Shown: one piece after another, positions 38,902 through 49,736 of the stretch | How the letters are laid out: each line of letters begins with the position of its first letter | Numbering within the stretch: the first letter of the stretch is position 1 | Origin: Aphrocallistes beatrix | Lineage: Eukaryota; Porifera; Hexactinellida; Sceptrulophora; Aphrocallistidae | Direction of reading: 5' to 3' | DNA: 64,000 bases | Assembly: GCA_963281255.1 (NCBI GenBank) | Contig: OY725490.1 | Coordinates: forward strand, 6,386,001 to 6,450,000 | Notes under the pieces: model-generated | What the model saw: only the letters and a program-made list of their open reading frames with translations | Databases searched by the model: none | Told to the model about the DNA's origin: nothing | Position numbers and translations under genes: made by a program

Positions 38902-39404
38902 TGACGAATGAGAAAAGTCTAGATTTTGAAGAAGAAAGGGCGTTCTATCCGGAACTGAATGAGCTGTTTCTGTCATTACAACGAGGAAAAGATATCCAGA
39001 CGAATCTGGAGCTAGGAGTCTACGCTCTACTCCTGAACACACTGCTCATGTACTGGGGAGATGGAATACAAGCATTCACTGGCACCACCTACAGAGGTGT
39101 AATCTTGACACCTCAAGACGTGACTGAACTTGTTAAAGACTACGAGTTTGTGTCTCTTAACTTTATGTCTTGCTCACGGAGAGAGGATTCTCCCAAGTAC
39201 GAGAAAGCTGAGTGCATGTTTGTGATTGATAATTCCGCGAAATGTCTCTGGTCCCCGAAACTGATCGGTAAGTTCTCCGCTAAAGCAGACGAGACGGAGT
39301 ACTTGTACCCGTGCGGAGCTCGCTTCAAGGTTGTTAGTTCTGCTCCTAACTACATCAACATGAAGCTTATTCCTCCTTACTTCTTCTATCAAGATATTAA
39401 TTAA
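38902..39404 (+). pseudogene. 5'-truncated ART copy 2
   Basis: Starts within ATGAGAAAAGTCTAGATTTT, equivalent to the parental NEEKSGFF codons, then skips about 30 bases (the FAKLIQIYTK region) and continues in frame from EEERAFYPEL to the end of the catalytic domain. R-S-E residues are intact. The C-terminus differs from the other copies: after LIPP the sequence switches to YFFYQDIN and a new stop, because the downstream DNA is that of another duplication block (also seen at 44004). No ATG precedes the domain in frame except MYWGDG, so normal translation is unlikely. Confidence 0.78.
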
Positions 39405-40482
39405 TTAAACCACTGGGATGGCCCATAGGCAGAAGTATGACCATTTGGAATGCAATATAAACCACAAACATTCCATTTCTATACTTTTGATAGCATATAT
39501 TTGCATGGTGGTGTCTTCAAATTTTACCTTTCAGACCTCCGTTCCTATCCTGCTTAATTAACGATTTAATGTAGATTGTTTTGATTTAGACTCAAGAGAA
39601 TTGTGAATTTTTCACATTACATACATTTTGAAATATAAATTGAAAGAAGTTTTGTCGCTCCAATTCTTTTTAATTTCCTTATACTGGTTTCTGTCATGAA
39701 TCAAATGATCTTAGAACTATCCTAAATGGCATAAGCACAGTTCGTTAACTATTTAGGTTATTATCTCATCAGCAAGTGAGTAATTAAATTATTGATTACC
39801 AGTGTAGTTAGATTATATATTCTGAAAATCGAAGAGTTAGGTGCGAATTAACATAATGCCTCATCACCGTAAATAATTTGAAGTCATTCTTTGTAAACTG
39901 TTTCCTGGAGATTCATTACGGCTAGCTAGCTGACCGGACACGAACACTCATTTTAGAACTGTGCCATGCTATTATATATGACCGGATAGGAAGCACACTA
40001 AAAATCAGAAAAATGTAAATAATGTATGTCTTTATAAAATTTGTTTAATTAAAATTTTATAATTATAGATACATTTTAAGTAGTAAACAACAATATGTCG
40101 AAAATGCAGAAAACACAATATATATTTTAGAACCTAAAGTTCTTTTGGAGACTCCGTGGTCCTGTCACGCAGTCTGATCTCGCGTTTCAAAAAATTTCTG
40201 GACGCTCTAAGACCTCCACTTACCATTCCATTGTTTCATTTTTCATAATATAGACATGATTAGGGCGCTACTAAGCACCTAATACTTTAGTGAGTGACAG
40301 TGGAGATCTAGGACACATGTACTGATGAGAATGGAGATCTAATCTTTGATATTAATTAAGATGATTTAATTTTGGAGAATAAATTATCCTTACGATAAAA
40401 CTCGATTAATGTTATATAATAGCAAAATAATTTAGCTCTCATTCATTCTGATTCTAATCTGTAATTTCAGTCAAAATTCTAG
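39405..40482. other. Spacer upstream of NHL copy 3
   Basis: No gene. TTCTATCAAGATATTAATTA to about 39750 is duplicated at 44010-44400, and about 40070-40482 is duplicated at 44700-45151, so copies 3 and 4a share one promoter block. TTATATAATAGCAAAATAAT about 65 bases before the start is the likely TATA region. Confidence 0.6.
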
Positions 40483-41715
40483 ATGGCTACACGCTTAGTC
40501 GAAATTCCTGGTCTTGATGGAGAGAATGTGTTCAAAAGAGTGAGGAGAGAAATAGAAGAGCTATTCCATTCTCTGATAGAGAAGGTGAATGAGAGGAGAG
40601 AAGTTCTCCTGACACAGCTGAACCAATGGGAAGAAGAGTTCAACAGAACACGAGCTAGCTGTATCCAATCTTTAGAAGAGATTAAGAGAGAACGAACTGA
40701 GATGGAAGAATGTCTTTCTAAACTGAAAATAAATAAAGCTAGAACCACAATGGAAAAGGGAATTGCTGATTTAAATAATGAAATTAGTGAGAAACAAAAT
40801 AAACTCCATTATCCACAAGTTCGATTTATTTGTGACAGAAAATATTTGAATTCAATGATTTCCAAATTCGGATCTTTGAGTAAAGAGACTGACAATGTTT
40901 TAGTCAGGAATTACACTAAACTATCTAAACCTGTGAAAGTGTTTGGTAAATTTGAGAGAGGAAAAGGAGAATTCAGTGGTGCTAGAGGTGTTGTAATTGA
41001 TAATGAAAATCAAAGAATATTCATTGCTGATCTGTCTAATTCTCGTATTCAAGTTTGGAGTATGGAAGGAGAATATTTGTCTGAGTTTGGAAGAGATATT
41101 CTAAATAAGCCATGGGAGATTGTATTGTGCGATCGTTCAATTTACATTTCAGATTACGCTGGACATTTCTTATCTAAATGGTGCTTGAATACTTTTACTT
41201 TTGTAAAGAAATCGAACACAGCTAAAGGTCCTGCACCTGCTCAGTTGAATGGTCCATCAGGTCTAGATATCGATGGAGAAGAATTATTCGTTGTAGAGTC
41301 TGGTAATAAACGTATTTCTGTGTTTAATTTGAATCTTGAATTCAAAAGAATTATGGCGAATAACGCAATAGAACTTTCTTATTGTTTGCGAGTGAGAAAT
41401 AATACAATCTACATTGTAGAGACGACTTGTGTTATTAAACTATTCTCTAAAACAGATCAACTCCTGAAGACTATTCCAAAGCTTCCTGTCTTCTCTAATT
41501 TTATTTTTCATTTCAACTTTGATTCTCAATTGAACTTTCTCATCACAGATTACAGTAACAACTCTCTCTTCATCTTATCTCCAGAAGCAGATCTCATCCA
41601 TTCAATCTCTTTTACTGAATTTAATCTCAAGAATCCATTTGGTATTGACATGATGAAAGATGGAAAGATTGTGGTCTGCTTTGCTTCAGGTTCTAATCCT
41701 GTTGCCATATTTTAG
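40483..41715 (+). CDS. Coiled-coil/NHL beta-propeller protein, family 2 copy 3
   Basis: 410 residues, starting MATRLVEIPGLDGENVFKRV, an N-terminus shared only with the copy at 45152. Coiled coil to about 118, propeller from about 150. Blade 1 is GKFERGKGEFSGARGVVIDN with unique ERG and SGA changes; blade 2 LSNSRIQVWSMEGEYLSEFG; blade 3 SDYAGHFLSKWCLNTF. One site differs from all others: VETTCVIKLF in place of VER/WTGVIKLF. TTTCAGTCAAAATTCTAG directly before the ATG resembles a splice acceptor, so a 5' non-coding exon is possible but unproven. Confidence 0.87.
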   Translation: MATRLVEIPGLDGENVFKRVRREIEELFHSLIEKVNERREVLLTQLNQWEEEFNRTRASCIQSLEEIKRERTEMEECLSKLKINKARTTMEKGIADLNNEISEKQNKLHYPQVRFICDRKYLNSMISKFGSLSKETDNVLVRNYTKLSKPVKVFGKFERGKGEFSGARGVVIDNENQRIFIADLSNSRIQVWSMEGEYLSEFGRDILNKPWEIVLCDRSIYISDYAGHFLSKWCLNTFTFVKKSNTAKGPAPAQLNGPSGLDIDGEELFVVESGNKRISVFNLNLEFKRIMANNAIELSYCLRVRNNTIYIVETTCVIKLFSKTDQLLKTIPKLPVFSNFIFHFNFDSQLNFLITDYSNNSLFILSPEADLIHSISFTEFNLKNPFGIDMMKDGKIVVCFASGSNPVAIF

Positions 41716-42699
41716 TGATATGTACCCCGTTTATACTATTCTGAATTAGAACATTAGTTTAGATGTTTCAGTGATTTGTCTATTGACACAATATTAGTTA
41801 TTCCTTGTTTGTGCTTGTTATAGCAATCATTAACTTTGTTTCGTGGATCTTAGAAGATGTATTGATAGATGTTTGATCTTTGAATTTATTTTCTTTTAGG
41901 TTTATAACGACTCACTTCCTATTAACTCATGACGACTCTATTCAAGGGAGAGAGAGGGAGGTGTGAAGTGGTCATGCGATAGAATCGGGTTTGGATGGTC
42001 AAGGTGTATAATATTCTCCAGCTGAGTTCCAAGCTTGTTTCAGCAATCCCACTCTCATCATTCCATTTTCCATCTGCATTGTAATTGACAAATTAGTAAA
42101 TCAATTGATTAAAATAAATACAAGGTTGGCCAAAAAAACGGGCTCCCGACACATTTAGCCTATAACATGTAGAATATGAGGATGGATTAATGAAACTTCA
42201 TAGTTTTAGAGCTAAAATCGCTTATATAGTACAAGTAGAATGCAGAATAGTTTTATCTTAGTTTGAAATTCTGTTGAGATCTGAGCAGATGTTCGAGATG
42301 GTCACCATTAAGATTTATGCATTTTTGGATTCGTAGAGCAAAGTTTTCCATAACACTCTTCAGAACTGATCGATCAATTCTTTTCTCCTTGTGTGATCTT
42401 TTTTAGTTCTGGGATGGTCTTAGGTCTATCCTTGAACTTCTTTCAGATAGCATATATTAAAAATCTGGGAGACTGAGATCAGAGAGTTGTAGGGGACATT
42501 CCGCCTCACAGCGCTTACTGACAGCACGGTTCTTAAAATGGTCTTTGATCCACTGGTGGAGATGTTGGCAGCAGAGTACTATCATTTTGGAACCAGAATT
42601 GGGTCATGTAAGTCTTATTGTGAGTCTCTAGTTCATTTCAGAACTCTTTCAGCACTTTAACGTATCACTCCTTATTGACTGTAACAGTGACTCTTCATC
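41716..42699. other. NHL copy 3 3' flank and decayed mariner
   Basis: The conserved NHL 3' element lies at about 41783. The sequence GGGAGAGAGAGGGAGGTGTG to about 42115 is shared with 53985-54340 downstream of copy 8. From about 42120 a reverse-strand transposase relic occupies the rest. Confidence 0.65.
42120..42699 (-). pseudogene. Decayed mariner-type transposase (C-terminal part)
   Basis: Read on the reverse strand, broken frames recover mariner-family landmarks: WFQNDSTLLPTSPP in place of a W-QQDGA-PH segment, ECPLQLSDLSLPDF in place of WPPRSPDL-P-DF, and a well-kept C-terminus VMENFALRIQKCINLNGDHL followed by EHL. Stops and frameshifts make it non-functional. The outer end, TTGGCCAAAAAAACGGGCTC at about 42126, could be one terminal repeat; the other end is missing at the NHL junction. 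It runs up to the first base of homology of the truncated NHL copy. Confidence 0.75.
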
Positions 42700-43566
42700 A
42701 TGAATTCAATGATTTCCAAGTTCGGATCTTTGAGGAAAGAGACTGATAATGTGTTAGTCAGGAATTACACTCAACTCTCTAAACCTGTGAAAGTGTTTGG
42801 TAGATTTGGGAAAGGAAAAGGAGAGTTCACAAATCCTAGAGGTGTTGTAATTGATAATAATAATGAAAGAATATTCATTGCTGATATGTATAATTCTCGT
42901 ATTCAAGTTTGGAGTGTGGAAGGAATATATTTGTCTGAGTTTGGAAGAGCTATTCTAAATAGGCCATGGGAGATTGTATTGTGCGATCATTCAATTTACA
43001 TTTCAGATATCAATGGACACTTCATATCTAAATGGTACTTGAATACTTTTACTTTTGTAATGAAATCGAACACAGCTAAAGGTTCTGCACCTGCTCAGTT
43101 GAATGGTCCATCAGGTCTAGATATCGATGGAGAAGAATTATTTGTTGTTGAATATGGTAATAAACGTATTTCTGTTTATGATTTGAATCTTGAATTCAAA
43201 AGAATTATGGCAAATAACGTAATAGATTCTTATTGTTTGCGAGTGATAAATAATACAATCTACATTGTAGAGAGGACTGGTGTTATTAAACTATTCACAA
43301 AAACTAATCAACTCCTGAAGACTATTCCAAAGCTTCCAGTCTTCTCTGATTGTATTTTTCATTTCAACTTTGATTCTCAATTGAACTTTCTCATCACAGA
43401 TTGTAGTAACAACTCTCTCTTCATCTTATCTCCAGAAGGAGATCTCATCCATTCAATCTCTTTTACTGAATTCAATCTCCAGAATCCACTTGGTATTGAC
43501 ATGATGAAAGACGGAAAGATTGTTATCTGCTTTGCGTCAGGTTCTAATCCTGTTGCCATATTCTAA
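42700..43566 (+). pseudogene. N-terminally truncated NHL gene, family 2 copy 4
   Basis: A 288-codon open frame that starts at the family position NSMISKFGSL (about residue 125 of a full copy), so the whole coiled coil is missing and only the propeller remains. The ATG at 42700 replaces the TTG found at this point in copy 3 (TTGAATTCAATGATTTCC), created at the junction with mariner DNA. The propeller is full length, in frame and ends NPVAIF, followed by the conserved NHL 3' element. It could still make a lone propeller if a promoter is present upstream; I call it a probable pseudogene because no family promoter remains. Confidence 0.75.
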
Positions 43567-45151
43567 TGATGATCCACTTGCACTATTCTGAATTAGAACA
43601 TTAGTTTAGATGTATCAGTGATTTGTCTATTGACATAATATTAGTCCTACCTTGTTTGTGCTCGCTATAACAATCATTAACCTTGTTTCGTGGATTATAG
43701 GAGATGTATTGATAGATATATTACTTTGAATTTATTTTCTTTTGGGCTTAGAATGACTCACTTTCTACTAGTAGATTAGCTCGTAGACTCGCGATCAGGG
43801 TTATTGAGGGAGGGTAAAGCTTTTCACCTCTATTATTTTTAGAGTTCCCCCACTTTTTTCGAAAGGAAACTGGTTGCCTTTTCTTCCCTAGTTATGGTCG
43901 TTTAGTCTTCCAACTTTTATGAAAGGTTATTTTGTATCTAATAGTTGTTTAGAAATGTAACACTCATAATTATTAACATTCAGGTACCAAATATCCATGG
44001 TTATACTTCTTCTATCAAGATATTAATTAATTAAACCACTGGGATGGCCCATAGACAGAAGTATGACCATTTGGAATGCAATATAAACCACAAACATTCC
44101 ATTTATATCCTTTTAATGGCATATATTTGCATGGTGGTGCCTTCAAAATTATTTCTTTCAGTCCCTCCGCTCCTATCCTGCTTAATTAACGATTTAATGT
44201 AGATTGTTTGGTTTACTCTAGAGAGTTGAGAAATTTTGGATTCAGTATGCTGAACATATTTAGGCACATTACATACATTTTGAAATATAAATTTGAAATA
44301 AGTTTTGTCGCTCCAGTTCTGTTTAATTTCCTTATACTGGTTTCTGTCATGAATCAAATGAGAAATATCCTAAATGGCATAAGCACAGTTCGTTAACTAT
44401 GTAAATACACTTACTGATGTGCTGCTACACCAACGATTGGCCTAATCCAGTGGTTTCCCCGCTGGAGTCCAAGGACCCCTTAGTGGTCCACAGAAGATAT
44501 CAGGAGGGGGTCCACAGGATTCGAAATTGTGTATTGCGGTTAATAGGAGCGGTCCACCGGATATGAGAAAATTGCTATTGGAGGTCCACAGCCAAAAAAG
44601 TTAAAACCGCTGGTCTAATGTGTCTGAGTGCAAGATTTACTAGAATAATATCTCGAATGAGAAACAGTATTAGTGGCATGTGTGTGGATACATTTTACAT
44701 AGTAAACAATAATATGTAGAAAATGCAGAAAATACAGTTATATTTTAGAACCTAAAGTTCTTTTGGAGACTCCGTGGTCCTGTAACGCAGTCAAATCCGT
44801 GAATCTCAAAAAAAAGAAAAATTATTCTCTTATTGATTTGAAGAATCGCGTTTCAAAAAATTTCTGGACGCTCTAAGACCTCCACTTAACAATCCATTGT
44901 TTCATTCTTTACATCATATATATATGATTAGGGGCACTACTAAACACTTAATACTTTAGTGAGTGACAGTGGAGATCTAGGACACATGTACTGATGAGAA
45001 TGGAGATCTAATCTTTGATATTAATTAAGATGATTTAATTTTGGAGAATAAATTATCCTTACGATAAAACTCGATTAATGTTATATAATAGCAAAATAAT
45101 CTAGCTCTCATTCATTCTGATTCTAATCTGTAATTTCAGTCAAAATTCTAG
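43567..45151. other. Spacer between truncated copy 4 and copy 5
   Basis: Holds the NHL 3' element (about 43628), sequence duplicated from 39380-39750 (at 44004-44400), a hAT-like MITE (44448-44612), and from about 44700 the promoter block shared with copy 3. No gene. Confidence 0.6.
44448..44612. mobile_element. hAT-like MITE
   Basis: 165 bp, starting CAGTGGTTTCCCCGCTGG and ending GTTAAAACCGCTG, with GGTCCAC repeated several times inside. The flanks GCCTAATC and GTCTAATG resemble an aged 8-bp target duplication. CAGTGGTTTTC-type ends are typical of hAT elements. Confidence 0.7.
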
Positions 45152-46390
45152 ATGGCTACACGCTTAGTCGAAATTCCTGATCTTGATGGAGAGGATGTGT
45201 TCCAGAGAGTGAGGAGAGAAATAGAAGAGCTATTCCATTCTTTGATAGAGAAGATGAATGAGAGGAGAGAAGTTCTCCTGACACAGCTGAACCAATGGGA
45301 AGAAGAGTTTAACAGAACACAAGCTAGCTGTATCCAATCTTTAGAAGAGATTAAGAGAGAACGAACTGAGATGAAAGAATGTCTTTCTAAATTGAAAATG
45401 AATCAAGCTAGAACCTCAATGGAAAAGGGAATTGCTGACTTAAATGCTGTCATTCGTGAGAAGGAAAAGAAACTCCATTATCCAACATTCCAATTTGCTT
45501 GTGACAGAAATGATTTGAATTCAAAGATTTCCAAGTTCGGATTTTTGAGTAAAGAGACTGACAATGTGTTAGTCAGGAATTACACTAAACTCTCTAAACC
45601 TGCGAAAGTGTTTGGTACATTTGGGAAAGGGAAAGGAGAGTTCACTAATCCTAGAGGTGTTGTAATTGATAATGAAAATCAAAGAATATTCATTGCTGAT
45701 TGTTCTAATTCTCGTATTCAAGTTTGGAGTCTGGAAGGAGAATATTTGTCTGAGTTTGGTAGAGATATTCTAAATGGGCCATGGGAGATTGTATTGTGCG
45801 ATCATTCAATTTACATTTCAGATTACGCTGGACACTTCTTATCTAAATGGTGCTTGGATACTTTTACTTTTATAAAGAAATCGAACACATCTGAAGGTCC
45901 TGCACCTGCTCAGTTGCCTCATCCATCAGGTCTAGATATCGATGAAGAAGAATTATTCGTTGTTGAGTTAAGGAATAAACGTATTTCTGTGTTTGATTTG
46001 AATCTTGAATTCAAAAGAATTATGGCGAATAACGCAATAGATCTTTCTTTTTGTTTGCGAGTGAGAAATAATACAATCTACATTGTAGAGTGGACTGGTG
46101 TTATTAAACTATTCTCTAAAACAGATCAACTCCTGAAGACTATTCCAAAGCTCCCAGTCTTCTCTAATGATATTTATCATTTCAACTTTGATTCTCAATT
46201 GAACTTTCTCATCACAGATTATAGTAACAACTCTCTCTTCATCTTATCTCCAGAAGCAGATCTCATCCATTCAATCTCTTTTACTGAATTCAATCTCAAG
46301 AATCCATTTGGTATTGACATGATGAAAGACGAGAAGATTGTTATCTGCTTTTGCTCAGGTTATAATCCTGTTGCCATATTTCAACAATAA
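45152..46390 (+). CDS. Coiled-coil/NHL beta-propeller protein, family 2 copy 5
   Basis: 412 residues, sister of copy 3 by promoter and N-terminus (MATRLVEIPDLDGEDVFQRV). Its middle switches allegiance: NQARTSMEKGIADLNAVI and HYPTFQFACDRND are like copy 2 rather than copy 3. Propeller has GTFGKGKGEFTNPRGVVIDN, CSNSRIQVWSLEGEYLSEFG and SDYAGHFLSKW. The stop codon of its relatives is lost, adding two glutamines (AIFQQ) before the next stop; elsewhere the frame is intact. The conserved NHL 3' element follows at about 46440. Confidence 0.87.
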   Translation: MATRLVEIPDLDGEDVFQRVRREIEELFHSLIEKMNERREVLLTQLNQWEEEFNRTQASCIQSLEEIKRERTEMKECLSKLKMNQARTSMEKGIADLNAVIREKEKKLHYPTFQFACDRNDLNSKISKFGFLSKETDNVLVRNYTKLSKPAKVFGTFGKGKGEFTNPRGVVIDNENQRIFIADCSNSRIQVWSLEGEYLSEFGRDILNGPWEIVLCDHSIYISDYAGHFLSKWCLDTFTFIKKSNTSEGPAPAQLPHPSGLDIDEEELFVVELRNKRISVFDLNLEFKRIMANNAIDLSFCLRVRNNTIYIVEWTGVIKLFSKTDQLLKTIPKLPVFSNDIYHFNFDSQLNFLITDYSNNSLFILSPEADLIHSISFTEFNLKNPFGIDMMKDEKIVICFCSGYNPVAIFQQ

Positions 46391-47021
46391 TTCACTTGGA
46401 CTATTCTGAATTAAACATTAGTTTAGATGTGTCAGTGATTCGTCTATTGACACAATTCTAGTTCTACTTTGTTTGTGTGTGTTAACAATTATTAACATTG
46501 CTTGGTTCATTTTAGAAGTCTTGATATATTAAAGTAATTATGATTGAATTTGTTAATTTTTAGGTTTAGAATAACCAATTTTCTTTACTCTAAAACTCCT
46601 AAAAAGTGCTAAAACCGTAACAATAGCCTTTATATCCAAAATACCCACTTAATCGGTTAGTATGCAAGTCCATTTTTTGAAATTTTGACTTCCAAATCGC
46701 CCGACCAAGTGGGCATAACTCCAAATGATTTTAATTGTGAATGCAGCTATCAATTCAGTAACTAAATTCTTCGACTGCCAATATACGTACATGATGTATT
46801 TAAACATAAACGCTACTGTCCACACTTCCAAGTCCCCAGTTCCACTCCTAGATTTAGGTGAGAGATAGACATGATTAGGACGCCACTAAACACCCAATAC
46901 TTGCATTCTAACGAGCGAGCGAAGTTGAATCTAGAGTTCAGACATGCCAATGGGATGGGAGATCTGTGATTCTCACTAGATAATTTTGTTTAGTTATTTT
47001 AGCTATTATTTATTGCATTTG
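46391..47021. other. Spacer between NHL copies 5 and 6
   Basis: Beyond the NHL 3' element no repeat or gene is recognised. The 60 bases before the next start (TTTTAGCTATTATTTATTGC) resemble the region before copy 9, the third promoter type of the family. Confidence 0.5.
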
Positions 47022-48257
47022 ATGGCTACACGATTGATAGAATCTCCACTATCAGATAGGGAGAATGTGTTCCAGAGAGTGAGGAGAGAAATAAAAGAGC
47101 TATTCCATTCTCTGATAGATAAGGTGAATGAGAGGAGAGAAGTTCTCCTGACACAGCTGAATCAATGGGAAGAAGAGTTCAACACAACACGAGCTAGCTG
47201 TATCCAATCTTTAGAAGAGATTAAGAGGGAACGAACTGAGATGGAACAGTTTTTAGCTACGTTGAAGATCAATCAATCTAGAACCTCAATAGAAAAGGGA
47301 ATTACTGACTTAAATGTTGTCATTAGTGAGAAGGAAAAGAAACTCCATTATCCAACATTCCAATTTATTTGTGACGACAGAAATGATTTAGAATTGAATA
47401 TTTCCGAATTCGGATCTTTTTTTAAAAAGACTGACAATGTGTTTGTCAGGAATTACACTCGACCCTCTAAACCTATGAAAGTGTTTGGTACATTTGGGAA
47501 AGGAAAAGGAGAGTTCTCTGATCCTAGAGGTGTTGTAATCGATAATAATAATCAAAGAATATTCATTGCTGATAGGTATAATTCTCGTATTCAAGTTTGG
47601 AGTCTGGAAGGAATATATTTGTCTGAGTTTGGTAGAGATGTTCTAAATGGGCCATGGGAGATTGTATTGTGCGATAATTCAATTTATATTTCAGATTACG
47701 CTGGACACTTCTTATCTAAATGGTCCTTGAATACTTTTACTTTCGTAAAGAAATCGATCACATCTGAAGGTCCTGCACCTGCTCAGTTGACTCATCCATC
47801 AGGTCTAGATATCGATGGAAAAGAATTATTCGTTGTAGAGTCTGGTAATAAACGTATTTCTGTGTTTGGTTTGAATCTTAAATTCAAAAGAATTATGGCG
47901 AATAACGCAATAGATCTTTCTTTTTGTTTGCGAGTGAGAAATAACACAATCTACATTGTAGAGAGGACTGGTGTTATTAAACTATTCTCTAAAACAGATC
48001 AACTCCTGAAGACTATTCCAAAGCTTCCAGTCTTCTCTGATTCTATTTTTCGTTTCAACTTTGATTCTCAATTGAACTTTCTCATTACAGATTGGAGTAA
48101 CAACTCTCTCTTCATCTTATCTCCAGAAGGAGATCTCATTCATTCAATCTCTTTTACTGGATTCAATCTCAATAAGCCATTTGGTATTGACATGATGAAA
48201 AACGGGAAGATTGTTATCTGCTTTGAGTCAGGTTCTAATCCTGTTGCCATATTTTAG
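47022..48257 (+). CDS. Coiled-coil/NHL beta-propeller protein, family 2 copy 6
   Basis: The start is the ATG at 47022 (MATRLIESPLSDRENVFQRV), giving 411 residues; the frame runs 36 bases further up only through a TTG. Pairs with copy 9 by the IESPLSDRENVF N-terminus and TTTGATGGC start context. Coiled coil with the copy 2/8 type EMEQFLATLKINQ; propeller VFGTFGKGKGEFSDPRGVVI, RYNSRIQVWSLEGIYLSEFG, SDYAGHFLSKWSLNTF. Unique changes include EFGSFFKKTDNVFVRNYTRP at the linker and a duplicated aspartate (CDDRND). No frame damage. Confidence 0.87.
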   Translation: MATRLIESPLSDRENVFQRVRREIKELFHSLIDKVNERREVLLTQLNQWEEEFNTTRASCIQSLEEIKRERTEMEQFLATLKINQSRTSIEKGITDLNVVISEKEKKLHYPTFQFICDDRNDLELNISEFGSFFKKTDNVFVRNYTRPSKPMKVFGTFGKGKGEFSDPRGVVIDNNNQRIFIADRYNSRIQVWSLEGIYLSEFGRDVLNGPWEIVLCDNSIYISDYAGHFLSKWSLNTFTFVKKSITSEGPAPAQLTHPSGLDIDGKELFVVESGNKRISVFGLNLKFKRIMANNAIDLSFCLRVRNNTIYIVERTGVIKLFSKTDQLLKTIPKLPVFSDSIFRFNFDSQLNFLITDWSNNSLFILSPEGDLIHSISFTGFNLNKPFGIDMMKNGKIVICFESGSNPVAIF

Positions 48258-48792
48258 TGATAGGTACCCAGTTTGCACTATTTTGTAATTATAACATTAG
48301 TTTAGATGTGTCAGTGATTTGCCTATTGACACAATGTTAGTTCTTCCTTGTTTGTGCTTGTTATAACAATCAACGTTGTTTAATGCATTTCAGATGATGT
48401 ATTGATAAATGAATTGTCTTTGTCGAAAATTCTACTTTTCAGTGCCCTCTGCTCCTATCCTACTTAATGATTTAATGTGTCTAGATTTTATGTTGATTAT
48501 TTTGCTTAAGAGACTTGCGAATATTTGGATTCAGTATGCTGAACCATAGCATGGTTGAACATATTTGGGCACATTACATACATTTTGGAGTATAAACCTG
48601 AGATAAGTGTTGTCGCTCCAGTTCTTTTTAATTTCATAATACTGGTTTTTGTCATGAACCAAATGATCTTAGAAATATCCTAAATGGCATAAACACAGTT
48701 CGTTAACTATTTGGGTTATTATATCATTGTACACTGGCTGTCAAAACTAATTATTCTCTTGCTTAACTCCTCATAGAAATACCATCATCATA

Positions 48793-48937
48793 CAGAGGCG
48801 TAGCCAGCCCAATTTTTAGGGTGCGGCAATTCCGTGAGAGGGTTGCGGCACCCAATGCTAATTTGTGAAATTTTAGTGGGCACAGCCTTTGAGGTTGCGG
48901 CCTAGGCCCCATGTGCCGCACCCTGGCTACGCCTCTG
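48793..48937. mobile_element. hAT-like MITE with perfect 8-bp target duplication
   Basis: 145 bp with perfect 15-bp terminal inverted repeats CAGAGGCGTAGCCAG and CTGGCTACGCCTCTG. Direct repeats TCATCATA flank both sides (48785-48792 and 48938-48945). The interior contains inverted GTGCGGC/GCCGCAC blocks. It is the cleanest transposon in the window and probably young. Confidence 0.92.
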
Positions 48938-48969
48938 TCATCATACCTGTAGCATAAATATATAATGTC

Positions 48970-49165
48970 TCAGTCAGGTTCGCTTATTATGAATCAGCTT
49001 AATATGAACATTCTTTTATTATGAACTAACCTCCTGGCCCCAATTTCAATTTTAGATAGGATTTGTATTGAATCAAGTTCGCTTGAAATGAAGTACGGTA
49101 CCTCTATTATGAACATATTTTTTGTCCCCTGGTGGTTCACAATATGCGACCCTGACTGTATCAAT
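48970..49165. mobile_element. Probable pogo-like MITE
   Basis: The left TCAGTCAGGTTCGCTTATTA and the inverse of the right end, ACAGTCAGGGTCGCATATTG, are similar. TATTATGAAC recurs four times between. Borders and TA duplication are approximate. Confidence 0.5.
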
Positions 49166-49736
49166 ATTATAACTCAAATATCCTATATTGTAACTAACTA
49201 TCCGATTATCTATCCCCTTAATACCGTTTCTCATTTGAGATATTATTCTGGAAAATCTTGCACTCATAGACATATTAAGCGACACAATGCGACAGATGAG
49301 GAGACACTAAATATTATTTGAAGTCTGTTTCTAACCAAGCCATATCTAAAACTAGCATCCAATTACACTACTGATAGAATACCGAATCTTTGAATTTTTA
49401 TCTCGAATGAGAAACAATATTAGGGGCATTACACCATACACGATACAACTTATGGTGATTTATGCTGCAGGTATTACAATGTTATTTCGATGGGGAGTTA
49501 AGCAAGTGGTAATTATAGTAATTATTTTCGACAGCCAATGTAGTTCGATTCAATATACAATTTCTAAAACCAGAGGTGAGTTTGAGTTTGTTTAGTTTTT
49601 ATGCGTTAGCTAATGAGACCACAGAGTAATCAAGGTGGGGGGGCTCAGCACGATGCGCCCTGTATATAAGGATTAAATTTCTGATTGTTGCTTATTATAC
49701 GATTAGCTATTTTGTGATTGATAATTATTCCAAATC

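Larger units (their letters stand above)
48258..49736. other. Repeat-bearing spacer between NHL copies 6 and 7
   Basis: Contains the NHL 3' element (about 48325), sequence related to the ART/NHL flanks (48440-48740), a hAT-like MITE (48793-48937) and a probable pogo-like MITE (about 48970-49165). The last 100 bases repeat the promoter type of copies 1 and 2, with CTGTATATAAGG at about 49658. Confidence 0.6.

Noticed and set aside
49088..49321. 77-codon open frame (MKYGTSIMNIFFVPWW)
   Set aside because: It begins inside a probable pogo-like MITE and has an opposing overlapping frame; no family similarity.
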